Made by a program: the position numbers and the translations under genes
The notes under the pieces: generated by a model
Databases searched by the model: none
Seen by the model: the letters and a program-made list of their open reading frames with translations, nothing else
Told to the model about the DNA's origin: nothing
NCBI GenBank assembly: GCA_963715455.1
Contig: OY970245.1
Location: 2,294,001 to 2,358,000, forward strand
Source: VRUE01 sp963715455
Lineage (GTDB): Bacteria > Actinomycetota > Thermoleophilia > Solirubrobacterales > 70-9
Reading direction: 5' to 3'
DNA: 64,000 bases
Shown: piece by piece, positions 23,281-31,535 of the stretch
Position numbering within the stretch: position 1 is the stretch's first letter
Layout: each line of letters begins with the position of its first letter

Positions 23281-25263
23281 ATGTTGCTTGGGGTCGATGT
23301 CGGCGGGACCTTTACTGACGCAGTGCTCTTCAAGGACGGCCAAGTGCACACAGCGAAGCTGCCGACCACGCCTGAGGATCAGTCGCTGGCTGTGATCGGC
23401 GCGATCGAAGCGGTTCTTGGGCAGGCCGAGGCAATCGCCGAGCAGGTCGAGTCATTCGCCCACGGGATGACCGTCGGGACCAACGCGCTGCTGGAGGAAC
23501 GCGGGGCGCGCACGGCGCTGATCGCGACGCGCGGCTTCGGCGACCTGCTCGAGATCGGGCGACAGGACAGGCCCGAGCTCTACCGGCTCTGCACGCCGAA
23601 GCCCGTGCCGCTGGTCGATGAAGAGCTGCGCTTCGAGGCCGACGAGCGGATTGCACCGCAGGGCGTCGTCGAGCCACTCACGGATGACGAGCCACAGCGG
23701 CTTGCCAACCTGCTGCGCGAGAGCGGCGCTGAAGCGGTCGCCATCTGCCTGCTCTTCTCCTACCTCGATCCGCGCCACGAGCAGCAGATTGCCGATCACC
23801 TGCGCTCCGAGCTGCCCAACCTGCACGTCTCCGCCTCGCACGAGGTGCTGCCTCGCTTTCGCGAGTACGAGCGCTGCTCGACCACCACGATCGACGCCTA
23901 CCTCTCCCCCTTGCTTGGCCGCTACCTGGGCAGGCTTGGCGAGGCGGCGGAGTCCGCGGGCCTGCCACGGCCACTGGTCATGCAGTCCTCCGGTGGGGTT
24001 GCGACTGCGGATGATGCGGCGCAAGCCGGCGCCTGGAGCGTGCTCTCCGGCCCAGCCGGTGGCGCCGTCGGCGCCGGCCTGATCGCCCGCACGAGCGGCG
24101 ACGGCAACGCCCTCGGCCTCGACATGGGCGGCACCTCCTGTGATGTCTGCGTGGTCGAAGGCGGCGAGGTGCGACGCACCGACTCGCGCACGATCGAGGG
24201 CCGCCCGATTCAGTTGCCGATGGTCGACGTGCACACGGTCGGCGCCGGCGGTGGCTCGATCGGCTGGCGCGATGCGGGCGGCGCGCTGCGCGTCGGTCCG
24301 CGCTCGGCTGGCGCCGAGCCGGGACCGGCCTGCTACGGCCGCGGCGGACAAGAGCCGACGGTCACTGACGCCAACCTGCTGCTCGGCCGGCTCGACGCCA
24401 GCACGGAGCTGGCCCGGGGTGTGCCGCTCGACCTCGATGCGGCACGCAGGGCCGTCGGTGGCCTGGCCGAGTCGCTGGGGCTCGACGAGCTGCAGACCGC
24501 CGCCGGCATCGTCCGCGTCGCCAACCAGGAGATGGTGCGGGCGCTGCGCGTGGTCACGGTCGAGCGCGGCGTCGATCCGCGTGGCTTCGCCCTGATGCCC
24601 TTCGGCGGCGCTGGCCCGATGCACGCCGCCGCAATCGCCGCCGAGCTCGACATCGAGCGCATCCTCTGCCCACGAGCCGGCGGCGTGCTCTCCGCGCTCG
24701 GCCTCTGCGCCTCGGACCACCGCCGTGACACAACCCAAACCGTGATGCTCAGCGCCACCGACCTCAGCGCCGAGCGGGTCGCCGCCGAGGTCGACGAGCT
24801 GATCGCCCGACTGGACGGAGAATTGGGGCAAGCTGAGCCTGAGGTCGTCTACGGGATGCGCTATGCCGGCCAGGCCTTCGAGCTCTCTGTTCCCGGCCCC
24901 ACCCATCCCGACCCGGCTGATCTAATCGAGCGCTTCGCCGCGGCGCATGAGGCGCGCTACGGGCATCGCGATCCCGAGGGCGAGGTGGTGCTCGTCGACA
25001 TTCGCCTTGCCCTGGTCTCAGCGGGGCGGAGCCCGCAACCGGTAGCGGCGCCAGAGGGCCAGGTCGAGCAGGCCACCCGCGAGGTCTACTTCGACGGCGA
25101 GTGGATCGAGACGCCGGTGCTGCGCGGCGAGCCGCCTGCCGGATTCGCGATCGAGGGACCGGCGGTCTTCGAGCTGCCCGAGGCGACCTTCGTCATGCCG
25201 CCGGGCTGGCGGGCCACCGTCGACGAGAGCGGAACGATCAGAGCAACCGCAACCGGGGTGTAA
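23281..25263 (+). CDS. hyuA: Hydantoinase/oxoprolinase A subunit family protein
   Basis: 660 residues. It opens with the actin-fold phosphate loop LLGVDVGGTFTDAVLF and contains SFAHGMTVGTNALLEERGAR, the second nucleotide loop GNALGLDMGGTSCDVCVVEG, and VDVHTVGAGGGSIGW. The family uses ATP to open cyclic amides such as N-methylhydantoin or 5-oxoproline, or to carboxylate ketones, together with a B subunit. hyuB starts 49 bp downstream. The true substrate cannot be told from sequence alone. Confidence 0.9.
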   Translation: MLLGVDVGGTFTDAVLFKDGQVHTAKLPTTPEDQSLAVIGAIEAVLGQAEAIAEQVESFAHGMTVGTNALLEERGARTALIATRGFGDLLEIGRQDRPELYRLCTPKPVPLVDEELRFEADERIAPQGVVEPLTDDEPQRLANLLRESGAEAVAICLLFSYLDPRHEQQIADHLRSELPNLHVSASHEVLPRFREYERCSTTTIDAYLSPLLGRYLGRLGEAAESAGLPRPLVMQSSGGVATADDAAQAGAWSVLSGPAGGAVGAGLIARTSGDGNALGLDMGGTSCDVCVVEGGEVRRTDSRTIEGRPIQLPMVDVHTVGAGGGSIGWRDAGGALRVGPRSAGAEPGPACYGRGGQEPTVTDANLLLGRLDASTELARGVPLDLDAARRAVGGLAESLGLDELQTAAGIVRVANQEMVRALRVVTVERGVDPRGFALMPFGGAGPMHAAAIAAELDIERILCPRAGGVLSALGLCASDHRRDTTQTVMLSATDLSAERVAAEVDELIARLDGELGQAEPEVVYGMRYAGQAFELSVPGPTHPDPADLIERFAAAHEARYGHRDPEGEVVLVDIRLALVSAGRSPQPVAAPEGQVEQATREVYFDGEWIETPVLRGEPPAGFAIEGPAVFELPEATFVMPPGWRATVDESGTIRATATGV

Positions 25264-25311
25264 CGCTTTGTTCGTCATATACAGCCACAAAACGTTTCAC
25301 CGGAGGGTTTT

Positions 25312-26814
25312 GTGGACCCGGTGACCCTGCAGGTGATGATCGGCGGGCTGCGCGCCGCCTGCGACGAGATGGGCGCAGCGTTGATCCGCTCGGCCTACTC
25401 GGCCAACATCAAGGAGCGCCACGACTGCTCGACCGCGCTCTTCGACGCGCATGGCGAGCTGGTCATGCAGGCCGAGCACATCCCCGTCCACCTCGGCTCG
25501 ATGCCCGACGCGGTTGCGGCGGTGCTCGATCTCGAACAAGAGCCGGGAGAGTCGTGGATCCTCAACGACCCCTACAGAGGCGGCACCCACCTGCCCGACA
25601 TCACGCTCATCTCCCCCGTCTTCGTCGAGGAGCAACTGCTCGGCTTCGCCGCCTGCCGCGCCCACCACGCCGACGTCGGCGGCGAGGTCCCGGGCAGCAT
25701 GCCCGCCGGCTCAACGCGGCTCGAGCAGGAGGGCGTCGTCATCCCACCCACCCGGGCGGCCCCGGAGACGCTCGCCGAGCTCGCCGCGCAGATGCGCTTC
25801 CCAGCGCAGCGGCTCGCCGATCTGCGCGCCCAGGCTGCCGCCAACCGCATAGGGGCGCAACGCCTCGCCGAGCTAACTGAACGGCACGGCAGGGCACAGC
25901 TGCGCGCCGCGATGACAGAGATCCTCGCCTACGCCGAGCGCCGTACGTGTGCCTCCCTGGCAGAGCTCCCCGACGGCACCTACGAGGCCGAGGATGTTCT
26001 CGAGGATGACGCCAACGGCACCGAGCGCGACATCGTCCTGCGTGTCAGCGCGACGATCGCCGGCGACCGCCTGACGCTCGACTTCTCCGGCAGCGACCCG
26101 CAGGTCGAGGGCAACCTCAACTGCCCGCTCTCGGTGACCAAATCGGCCGCATTTTTCGCCGTGCGCGTGCTCACTGATCCCGACGCGCCGCCCTGCGCCG
26201 GCGCCTACCGGCCAATCGAGGTGATCGCCCCCGAGGGCTGCCTGCTCAATGCCCGACCCCCCGCGGCCGTTGCCGCTGGCAACGTCGAGACCTCAAGTCG
26301 CGTCGCCGACCTGGTCAGCGCCGCTCTTGGCGGCGCCCGCCCGGTCCCCGCCCAGGGCCAAGGCACGATGAACAACCTGACCCTCGCGGGAGAGGGCTTC
26401 ACCTACTACGAGACGCTGGGCGGCGGCCAGGGCGCCTGCCCCAACGCCGACGGCCCAAGCGCCATCCACGTGGCAATGTCGAACACGCTCAATACCCCGG
26501 TGGAGGCGCTGGAGAGCGAGTTCCCGCTGCGCGTGCGCGAGCTTTCCCTGCGGCGCGGCAGCGGCGGCGACGGCGCCCGGCGGGGTGGCGACGGCATCGT
26601 GCGTGAGATCGAAGCGCTGGAGCCGACACGTTTCTCGTTGATCAGCGAGCGCCGCCGCCACGCGCCGCAGGGTCGCGACGGGGGCGAGAACGGAGCCCCG
26701 GGGCGGAATCTGCGCAACGGTGAGCCCCTCCCCGGCAAGGCCGAGGGCGCGCTGGCACCAGGCGACAGGTTGCGCATGGAAACGCCCGGAGGCGCAGGCC
26801 ACGGCAGTCAGTGA
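25312..26814 (+). CDS. hyuB: Hydantoinase/oxoprolinase B subunit family protein
   Basis: 500 residues from a GTG at 25312, preceded by a good CGGAGGG ribosome site. Typical text includes DPVTLQVMIGGLRAACDEMG, ALFDAHGELVMQAEHIPVHL, SWILNDPYRGGTHLPDITL and SGSDPQVEGNLNCPLSVTKS. It forms a complex with HyuA. It is slightly shorter than many HyuB proteins. The pair stands alone, without the transporter or hydantoin racemase genes often nearby. Confidence 0.9.
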   Translation: MDPVTLQVMIGGLRAACDEMGAALIRSAYSANIKERHDCSTALFDAHGELVMQAEHIPVHLGSMPDAVAAVLDLEQEPGESWILNDPYRGGTHLPDITLISPVFVEEQLLGFAACRAHHADVGGEVPGSMPAGSTRLEQEGVVIPPTRAAPETLAELAAQMRFPAQRLADLRAQAAANRIGAQRLAELTERHGRAQLRAAMTEILAYAERRTCASLAELPDGTYEAEDVLEDDANGTERDIVLRVSATIAGDRLTLDFSGSDPQVEGNLNCPLSVTKSAAFFAVRVLTDPDAPPCAGAYRPIEVIAPEGCLLNARPPAAVAAGNVETSSRVADLVSAALGGARPVPAQGQGTMNNLTLAGEGFTYYETLGGGQGACPNADGPSAIHVAMSNTLNTPVEALESEFPLRVRELSLRRGSGGDGARRGGDGIVREIEALEPTRFSLISERRRHAPQGRDGGENGAPGRNLRNGEPLPGKAEGALAPGDRLRMETPGGAGHGSQ

Positions 26815-26828
26815 CCTTGGTCACAGAT

Positions 26829-26857
26829 TTGGCGTTCCAGCCAGTCTCGTCTAGAAT
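26829..26857 (+). promoter_or_regulatory. Promoter upstream of the DUF1802 gene
   Basis: TTGGCG (26829-26834), a 17-bp spacer and TAGAAT (26852-26857) form a good sigma-70-type promoter. Transcription would start near 26864, giving a leader of roughly 85 nt before the ATG at 26951. Confidence 0.6.
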
Positions 26858-26950
26858 GCCCAACTCGGGCGGGCTTCTCATCCTGGAACGGGGTCCGAGG
26901 CGTCCCCAACCAGTCAAGTTCAACACACCTTCTTCTAGGTAAGACTTCAA

Positions 26951-27586
26951 ATGCCGATCGCTTTCAAGGAATGGGCCGTAACTGTCCGTGCTCTCGCCGA
27001 GGGTGAGCAGCTGCTCACCCTGCGCAAGGGCGGAATCCGCGAGGAGAACAAGCACTTCGAGCTCGATCACGAGCGCTTCTTCCTCTACCCGACCTTCGAC
27101 CACCAGCGCAACAACCTGGTGCGCGAGTCCCACCACCCCGAGCTGGGCCGGGCACTCGAGGAGGGCGTCTGGGGCGAGGAGGAACCGCCCGCCAAAGCGC
27201 TGATTCAGGACGGTGGCATCAACCAGCCGGAGCGGGTTCGCCTGCGCGCCTGGGCCGAGGTGACCGATCACATCACGGTGACCGATCCGCGCATGGTCGA
27301 CGGCCTCTCCCCCTACTACGTCTGGACTCCGGACTACGCCGAGAAGCGGCTCAACTGGAAGCGCCGCCACCCGCTGCACGTGCTGCTGCTGCGGGTCCAC
27401 CGCATCCCACGCCCGGTCACGGTCAAGGTGCGCGAGGAGTACCACGGCTGCCGTTCTTGGGTCGAGGTCGATCGCGATCTGCCCTTCGAGGGCACGCCGG
27501 TCATGGCCGACGAAGAGTTCGACCGCGCCCGCGCCGAGATCCTCTCGGTCTGCGGGGTCGAGGCGGCCGAGCCCGCCCTGGTCTGA
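26951..27586 (+). CDS. DUF1802 family protein
   Basis: 211 residues. The opening AFKEWAVTVRALAEGEQLLT and LRKGGIREENKHFELDHERF and the later YVWTPDYAEKRLNWKRRHPL are characteristic of DUF1802, a cytoplasmic family of unknown function found in bacteria and archaea. The conserved Arg, Lys, His and Glu residues in the first 60 positions suggest an enzyme or nucleic-acid-binding role, but none is established. It has its own promoter. Confidence 0.83.
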   Translation: MPIAFKEWAVTVRALAEGEQLLTLRKGGIREENKHFELDHERFFLYPTFDHQRNNLVRESHHPELGRALEEGVWGEEEPPAKALIQDGGINQPERVRLRAWAEVTDHITVTDPRMVDGLSPYYVWTPDYAEKRLNWKRRHPLHVLLLRVHRIPRPVTVKVREEYHGCRSWVEVDRDLPFEGTPVMADEEFDRARAEILSVCGVEAAEPALV

Positions 27587-27607
27587 GCCGGCGGTAGTCT
27601 CGCCCCG

Positions 27608-28363
27608 TTGCCCTGGGTTGAGACCGAAAGCCTGAGCTTCACCGCGCGCCACGACAGTGGCGACACTGCCTTCGCTGAGCGCACGCTGGACCGCATGGAG
27701 GAACTGCGCCTGCGGCTCGAGGAGCGCTTCGAGCGGGTGCCAGGAGAGATCACGGTCGTCGTCCACACCCATCCCACGTTGCTCTCGCTCGCCCACCCCT
27801 TCCTACCAGCGGCGCGCTGGTCGGCGGCACCGGCAGGGCGTCGCTATCTGGCGGGCTGGGCAATGGCGACCGAGCTGCACGTGCTCAACGACCCTCACAC
27901 GGAGCGCCGCGCGGCCGGTGACGACTCGCGCGAGGCGCTGCGCGGCACGGCCGAGCGCCTCTACGCCCAGCTGGTAGTCGCCGCCAACAACCCGGAGCTA
28001 CCGCCTTCCTGGACCCCGCGCCGCTTCGCCCGCTACCTGCGCTGGGCCTGGCTGGTCGAAGGGGGTGCCCAGTACTTCTCCCGCCAGGTCGGCCTCTACC
28101 GAGCGGCGGTGATCCGCCGCCTGCGCGAGAGCGCCCGCCCCTCCTTCCCGCCCTCGCGCCGCGACGCGGTGATCCTCGGCGGCACGCTCTTCGATCTGCT
28201 CGAGGCCGAACGCGGCCCAGAGGCCTGCGAGCGTCTCGCCCTGGAGCTGCTGCCCGGCGGCGCCGCTCCCACGCTGGAGGCGGCCTTCGAGGCGCGCATC
28301 GGGGAGATCGAGGACGCCTGGCGCGGCTACCTGCGCGAAATCGCCCGGCCCACACCCGCCTAA
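27608..28363 (+). CDS. Peptidase MA-like hypothetical protein
   Basis: 251 residues from a TTG at 27608. The order of elements resembles gluzincin-type peptidase MA proteins: RHDSGDTAFAERTLDRMEEL, GEITVVVHTHPTLLSLAHP, and the second-helix motif WLVEGGAQYFSRQ. A canonical HExxH zinc motif is not seen, so it may be inactive. It ends in a bidirectional terminator. No signal peptide is visible. Confidence 0.6.
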   Translation: MPWVETESLSFTARHDSGDTAFAERTLDRMEELRLRLEERFERVPGEITVVVHTHPTLLSLAHPFLPAARWSAAPAGRRYLAGWAMATELHVLNDPHTERRAAGDDSREALRGTAERLYAQLVVAANNPELPPSWTPRRFARYLRWAWLVEGGAQYFSRQVGLYRAAVIRRLRESARPSFPPSRRDAVILGGTLFDLLEAERGPEACERLALELLPGGAAPTLEAAFEARIGEIEDAWRGYLREIARPTPA

Positions 28364-28366
28364 TCG

Positions 28367-28404
28367 TTGAAGCCTTACCGGGGCTATCACCGGTAAGGCT
28401 TCAA
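28367..28404. terminator. Bidirectional terminator, perfect 15-bp stem
   Basis: TTGAAGCCTTACCGG (28367-28381) pairs exactly with CCGGTAAGGCTTCAA (28390-28404) around an 8-base loop. It lies between convergent genes ending at 28363 and 28401, and the distal arm overlaps the stop codon of the minus-strand gene. Confidence 0.8.
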
Positions 28405-28640
28405 TCGGTTCCCGGCGTGCCCTCCAGCACTTCGCGTGCCAGCTCGGCGGCTGCCTCGGGAACGAGGATTTGGCGCGGCCCGGCCGCCAGGAACTCGGGA
28501 TTATCGACGGTCCGCTGGACCATGCTGGGAATGCCGTGCTCGCCGAGCAGGCCCTGGATCATCTCGGCCTCCATCTGGTTCAGCGCATAGGCGACCTTGA
28601 CGAGACGACCGCTAGGTGAAGACGAGCTCGGCATCGGCAA
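28401..28640 (-). CDS. DUF2007-like small signalling protein
   Basis: 79 residues. LVKVAYALNQMEAEMIQGLL, EHGIPSMVQRT and RQILVPEAAAELAREVL match the DUF2007 pattern (a GlnB-like ferredoxin fold annotated as putative signal transducing protein). The 5' end overlaps the mec gene by 29 bp, so it may start at the internal ATG (M3) or later. It is the last gene of the cysteine-pathway strand. Confidence 0.72.
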   Translation of the reverse strand: MPMPSSSSPSGRLVKVAYALNQMEAEMIQGLLGEHGIPSMVQRTVDNPEFLAAGPRQILVPEAAAELAREVLEGTPGTD

Positions 28641-29010
28641 TCTTCAGGTCCTTCAACCAGTAGCCCTTGACGTCGGGGGCGTCCGGATCTTCCAGCGAGA
28701 CGATCAGATAGATCGCATCGGGCCAGTTGACCGCCTGGTTGACGTCGGTCTGCGAGGGGTAGGCAGCGCTCTTCGTGTGCGAGTGGTAGATCGCCAGCAG
28801 CTCCCCACCGTCGTCTTCGATCGCCTTGAGCGCGTTGTACTGGCCCTGCGGGTCCATCTCAAAGCGCAACGGGCTAGCTGCCGCATTCGCCACCGGCATG
28901 ACCACCGTGGCCTCGCCGTCGGCCCCGCCAACCATGCCGCAGCACTCGTTGGGCAGGTCTCCGCGCGCGTGGGCGACCATCTCGTCGATCAGCGACTGGG
29001 CGATCCGCAT
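28612..29010 (-). CDS. mec: JAMM/MPN metalloprotease, Mec-like (CysO-cysteine hydrolase)
   Basis: 132 residues. The JAMM zinc motif is intact: IYHSHTKSAAYPSQTD (His-x-His, Ser, Asp), with an upstream Glu in NECCGMVGG. In Mycobacterium the Mec protease releases cysteine from the C-terminus of the carrier CysO after CysM has built it there. cysM, cysO and a ThiF-type enzyme lie just upstream on the same strand, which strongly supports this role. It acts in the cytoplasm. Confidence 0.88.
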   Translation of the reverse strand: MRIAQSLIDEMVAHARGDLPNECCGMVGGADGEATVVMPVANAAASPLRFEMDPQGQYNALKAIEDDGGELLAIYHSHTKSAAYPSQTDVNQAVNWPDAIYLIVSLEDPDAPDVKGYWLKDLKIADAELVFT

Positions 29011-29030
29011 CGTGCGGCGAGGCTAGCGGA

Positions 29031-29414
29031 CTACTGCCGAACTTCGTCCCGAGCGGGACCGCCGAGCAGCGTGTCCTGCCCCTTGCCACCGCAGATCAGA
29101 TCGGGCCCCGCCAGTCCGCGCACTTTGTCTTTGCCGCCAAGAGCGGCGATCACGTCGCGGCGGGGCGTGCCGCTCAACTCGTTGGCCTTACGGGTACCGA
29201 CGATGCGCCCCTTGCCGTCGACGGCTATCGCGGTCGGATCCACGCTCCCCGCCCGGTAGAAGACGCGCAGCCGACCGGCTTGCCAAAGGCGCTGTCGAGG
29301 GATCCATCGGGCGCCCAGCTTGATCAGGTTGCCAACTGTGGAAACCGCTTCTGTGCGCTCTTCGAAGAGGATGTAGGCGCCCCCATCGGGCTGCCGCTCA
29401 GGGCCCTCATGCAC
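29031..29414 (-). CDS. Truncated RTX-like calcium-binding repeat protein, probable remnant
   Basis: 127 residues from a GTG at 29414. The C-terminal 50 residues have glycine/aspartate repeats (GGKDKVRGLAGPDLICGGKG then QDTLLGG) like RTX calcium-binding nonapeptides, and lines such as NELSGTPRRDVI. No signal peptide is visible. The frame stays open to an in-frame TAA at 29484-29486 and reads ELTLARYDAAGQRDLSFLVQ, so the N-terminal part of an ancestral exported protein seems lost. It sits oddly between cysM and mec, 20 bp from mec. Confidence 0.5.
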   Translation of the reverse strand: MHEGPERQPDGGAYILFEERTEAVSTVGNLIKLGARWIPRQRLWQAGRLRVFYRAGSVDPTAIAVDGKGRIVGTRKANELSGTPRRDVIAALGGKDKVRGLAGPDLICGGKGQDTLLGGPARDEVRQ

Positions 29415-29519
29415 CTGCAGCTGGACGAGGAAGGAGAGATCGCGCTGGCCGGCGGCGTCGTAACGCGCCAGGGTCAGCTCCGTTTACGCCGAGTTTCGGT
29501 GTGCGCCGCTAGAAGACGG

Positions 29520-30485
29520 CTACCACCAAACCGTGGAATCGAGGTTCTCGATCTCCTCGATCGGCTTGGTGTAGACGCCGGAGGAGAGGTACTTCCAGCC
29601 GTCGTCGGGGATCAGGAAGACGACGTTGCCGCTCTCCAGCTCGCCAGCGATACGGACGGCGATCGCGGCGATCGCCCCGGAGGAGACGCCGGCGAAGACA
29701 CCCTCCTCCTCGAGCAGGCGCTTGGTCCAGACGATCGCGTCACGGTTAGAGACCATGATCTTGCGGTCGAAGAGGCTGATGTCGATGATCGGCGGGATGA
29801 AGCCGTCGTCGAGCGAGCGCAACCCGTCGACCAGCTCACCCTGCATCGGCTCGGCGGCGACGATCAGCGTCTCCGGGTTCTCCTCCTTGAATCGCCGGCC
29901 GTTGCCCATCAAGGTGCCACCGGTGCCGAGACCGCCGACGAAGGCGGTCACCTCGTCGAGCTCTTCGAGGATCTCCACCGCGGTGCCGTTGTAGTGGGCG
30001 AGCGGATTGGCCTCGTTGCCGTACTGATAGGGCATGTAGAACTGGGGGTCCTGGGACATCTCCAGGGCCACCTCGACCGCGCCGTTGGAGCCCTTGGCCC
30101 CCTCCGAGTAAACGATCTCCGCCCCGTACATCTCGAGCAGTTGGGTGCGCTCGGCAGTGACGTTGTCGGGCATCACCACCTTCAGCTGATAGCCCTTACG
30201 GCGGCAGATCATCGCCAGCGAGATGCCCGTGTTGCCCGAGGTCGGCTCGAGGATCGTCTGCCCGGGCTCAATCGCGCCCTCGGCCTCAGCCGCATCGATC
30301 ATCGACTTGGCGACCCTGTCCTTGACCGAGCCGGTCGGGTTGTGACCCTCGAGCTTGGCGTAGATGCGCACGTCGGGATTCGGCGTGAGGCGTGGCAACT
30401 CGACCAGCGGCGTGTTGCCGATCGACTCGAGGATATTGCCGAAGCTTCCTCCGCACGGCCGGTTTTTCAGAAGCTCTCCCGCCAC
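29520..30485 (-). CDS. cysM: Cysteine synthase of the sulfur-carrier pathway
   Basis: 321 residues from a GTG at 30485. A TATACT box lies seven bases upstream of this codon, so the mRNA is probably leaderless and longer readings start before the promoter. PLP-fold residues are seen: NPTGSVKDR with the Schiff-base Lys, the TSGNTGISLA phosphate/substrate loop and GGLGTGGTLMG. Alignment by eye to mycobacterial CysM (length about 323) is close throughout, including GWKYLSSGVY near the C-terminus. It uses O-phosphoserine and CysO-thiocarboxylate. cysO, its partner, lies beyond an inserted segment upstream. Confidence 0.92.
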   Translation of the reverse strand: MAGELLKNRPCGGSFGNILESIGNTPLVELPRLTPNPDVRIYAKLEGHNPTGSVKDRVAKSMIDAAEAEGAIEPGQTILEPTSGNTGISLAMICRRKGYQLKVVMPDNVTAERTQLLEMYGAEIVYSEGAKGSNGAVEVALEMSQDPQFYMPYQYGNEANPLAHYNGTAVEILEELDEVTAFVGGLGTGGTLMGNGRRFKEENPETLIVAAEPMQGELVDGLRSLDDGFIPPIIDISLFDRKIMVSNRDAIVWTKRLLEEEGVFAGVSSGAIAAIAVRIAGELESGNVVFLIPDDGWKYLSSGVYTKPIEEIENLDSTVWW

Positions 30486-30500
30486 TTCAAAAAGTATAGC
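30484..30500 (-). promoter_or_regulatory. cysM promoter, copy 1 of a 17-bp repeat
   Basis: On the minus strand this reads GCTATACTTTTTGAAGT: a TATACT -10 box followed by ACTT-TTTG-AAGT, an inverted repeat over the start of transcription. A CTGACC -35-like box lies 17 bases upstream, inside the neighbouring inverted repeat. The same 17 bases occur at 33034-33050 upstream of the ThiF gene. It is likely a promoter plus operator. Confidence 0.55.
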
Positions 30501-30512
30501 CAGAGGGTGGTA

Positions 30513-30944
30513 GTGGGTCAGTTTGAAAAGGCACCCCATACGGCGCCGCAGCTCCGGCGCCTGGCGCTACCTGTTGACGAGCAGCTATCCCAAGTAATCG
30601 CGGATTTTAATTGTGTTGGAGAGGATCACGTTGGTGATCCGGTCGCCGAGAATGTTTGCGACTTCCTCACAAGCCGGCGTTATAAGCAGGGCCTGCGGCA
30701 TGGGCTGAGTGCCACCTACCTGCTCACAGATCTTGATGCCGACCCCCCGCTGCTCGGGTTCGCCACGCTGACCTTTGATTCGGTTCGCCTAACGAAAACA
30801 GAGAAGAAACGCATGGAAGACGTCGAATTCTCGGACTTCGGGGCACTGCGTATCCAGATGATCGGCGTAGACCATCGTCATCAGCGCAACGGCTTTGGTC
30901 TCGATCTTCTACGCGGAACCACCGATCGCGGCGCTGCTGGACTA
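30513..30944 (+). pseudogene. GNAT-family acetyltransferase, C-terminus missing
   Basis: From a GTG at 30513 the frame reads a GNAT-like protein: SQVIADFNCVGEDHVGDPVA, LSATYLLTDLDADPPLLGFA, TLTFDSVRLTKTEKKRMEDV and GALRIQMIGVDHRHQRNGFG, the last being the acetyl-CoA loop with a QRNGFG version of Q/RxxGxG/A. The expected C-terminal strand and helix do not follow. After about 30945 the frame runs antisense to the 73-aa minus-strand gene and looks non-native, though it stays open to 31358. The end given is approximate. Confidence 0.5.
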
Positions 30945-31163
30945 ATCAGCCCTGGCTACTACCTGCCTGCGTCCCGTCTCTCGCTCCCAGAGCACTCGAA
31001 CAAAGGTTGCATTGACTCGGATCGGCGTTTCATTCTGAACCCGCGTCAGCTTGGCCAATGGCGGATTCGTCGTCATGGCGTTCTGGAGAGCCATTTCGAC
31101 TTCATTAATCGGCTCGATCACAGCCTCGCTGTGCCCGCCGTCGAAGTCGATGATGGTCGACAT
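30942..31163 (-). CDS. Small hypothetical protein inside the inverted-repeat segment
   Basis: 73 residues (MSTIIDFDGGHSEAVIEPIN then EVEMALQNAMTTNPPLAKLT), a natural-looking mixed composition with AT-richer codons than its neighbours. AGGA lies about 12 bases before the ATG. No family recognised. It overlaps the decayed end of the GNAT frame on the opposite strand, and may have arrived with the segment. Confidence 0.5.
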   Translation of the reverse strand: MSTIIDFDGGHSEAVIEPINEVEMALQNAMTTNPPLAKLTRVQNETPIRVNATFVRVLWERETGRRQVVARAD

Positions 31164-31296
31164 GATCCGAAGATCCTAATGGGCGGACCCAAACTGACCC
31201 ACCACCGGTCCCTGGGCAGTGGGTCGCCCGATGGAGTTGCCCAGCTACTGGCCCGGTGGCCCGGCCAGAGAGAAACGTGCTGTTGGACCGCGTGCG

Positions 31297-31515
31297 CTAG
31301 GCGTCGGGGCGTTTGCCGACATGCTCCCAGCAGCCGGGGGCGATCTCCTCAAGCATGACGTCGAAATCCTCCGGCGACTTGCCCACGCCGAAGTAGCCCC
31401 GGTACTTGCCGTCCCTATTGCTGCCATCGGTGAACCCGAGCTCCATGTCCAGCTCTTCGAGGATCCTCTCACCGAGCTCATCAATGGCGAAGTAGTACGT
31501 CGTCCAGAGAGACAT
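31297..31515 (-). CDS. Small acidic protein next to cysO, unknown
   Basis: 72 residues: SLWTTYYFAIDELGERILEE, a Gly/Asp loop (FTDGSNRDGKYRGYFGVGKS) and PEDFDVMLEEIAPGCWEHVG. It starts 20 bp after the cysO stop on the same strand, so it is in the thiF-cysO transcript. It has one conserved-looking Cys. I do not recognise it; it may be an accessory factor of the sulfur-carrier pathway. Confidence 0.65.
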   Translation of the reverse strand: MSLWTTYYFAIDELGERILEELDMELGFTDGSNRDGKYRGYFGVGKSPEDFDVMLEEIAPGCWEHVGKRPDA

Positions 31516-31535
31516 GGGTCACCCAGCGGCGAGAC

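Larger units (their letters stand above)
30500..31215. mobile_element. Inverted-repeat-bounded insertion of about 0.7 kb, no transposase
   Basis: The left end 30509-30524 (GGTAGTGGGTCAGTTT) pairs with the right end 31191-31206 (AAACTGACCCACCACC) at 15 of 16 positions. Weaker pairing extends outward to about 25 bases (30500-30524 and 31191-31215, 20 of 25). Ends of the GGGTCAGTTT kind occur in some insertion sequences. Inside are a 3'-truncated GNAT reading frame and a 73-aa gene, but no transposase. No target duplication is obvious. It separates cysO from cysM. Confidence 0.55.

Noticed and set aside
29280..31358. 692-aa open frame on the plus strand
   Set aside because: Its first half is antisense to cysM and the RTX-like gene and its end is antisense to the 73-aa gene; only the GNAT-like middle looks native.
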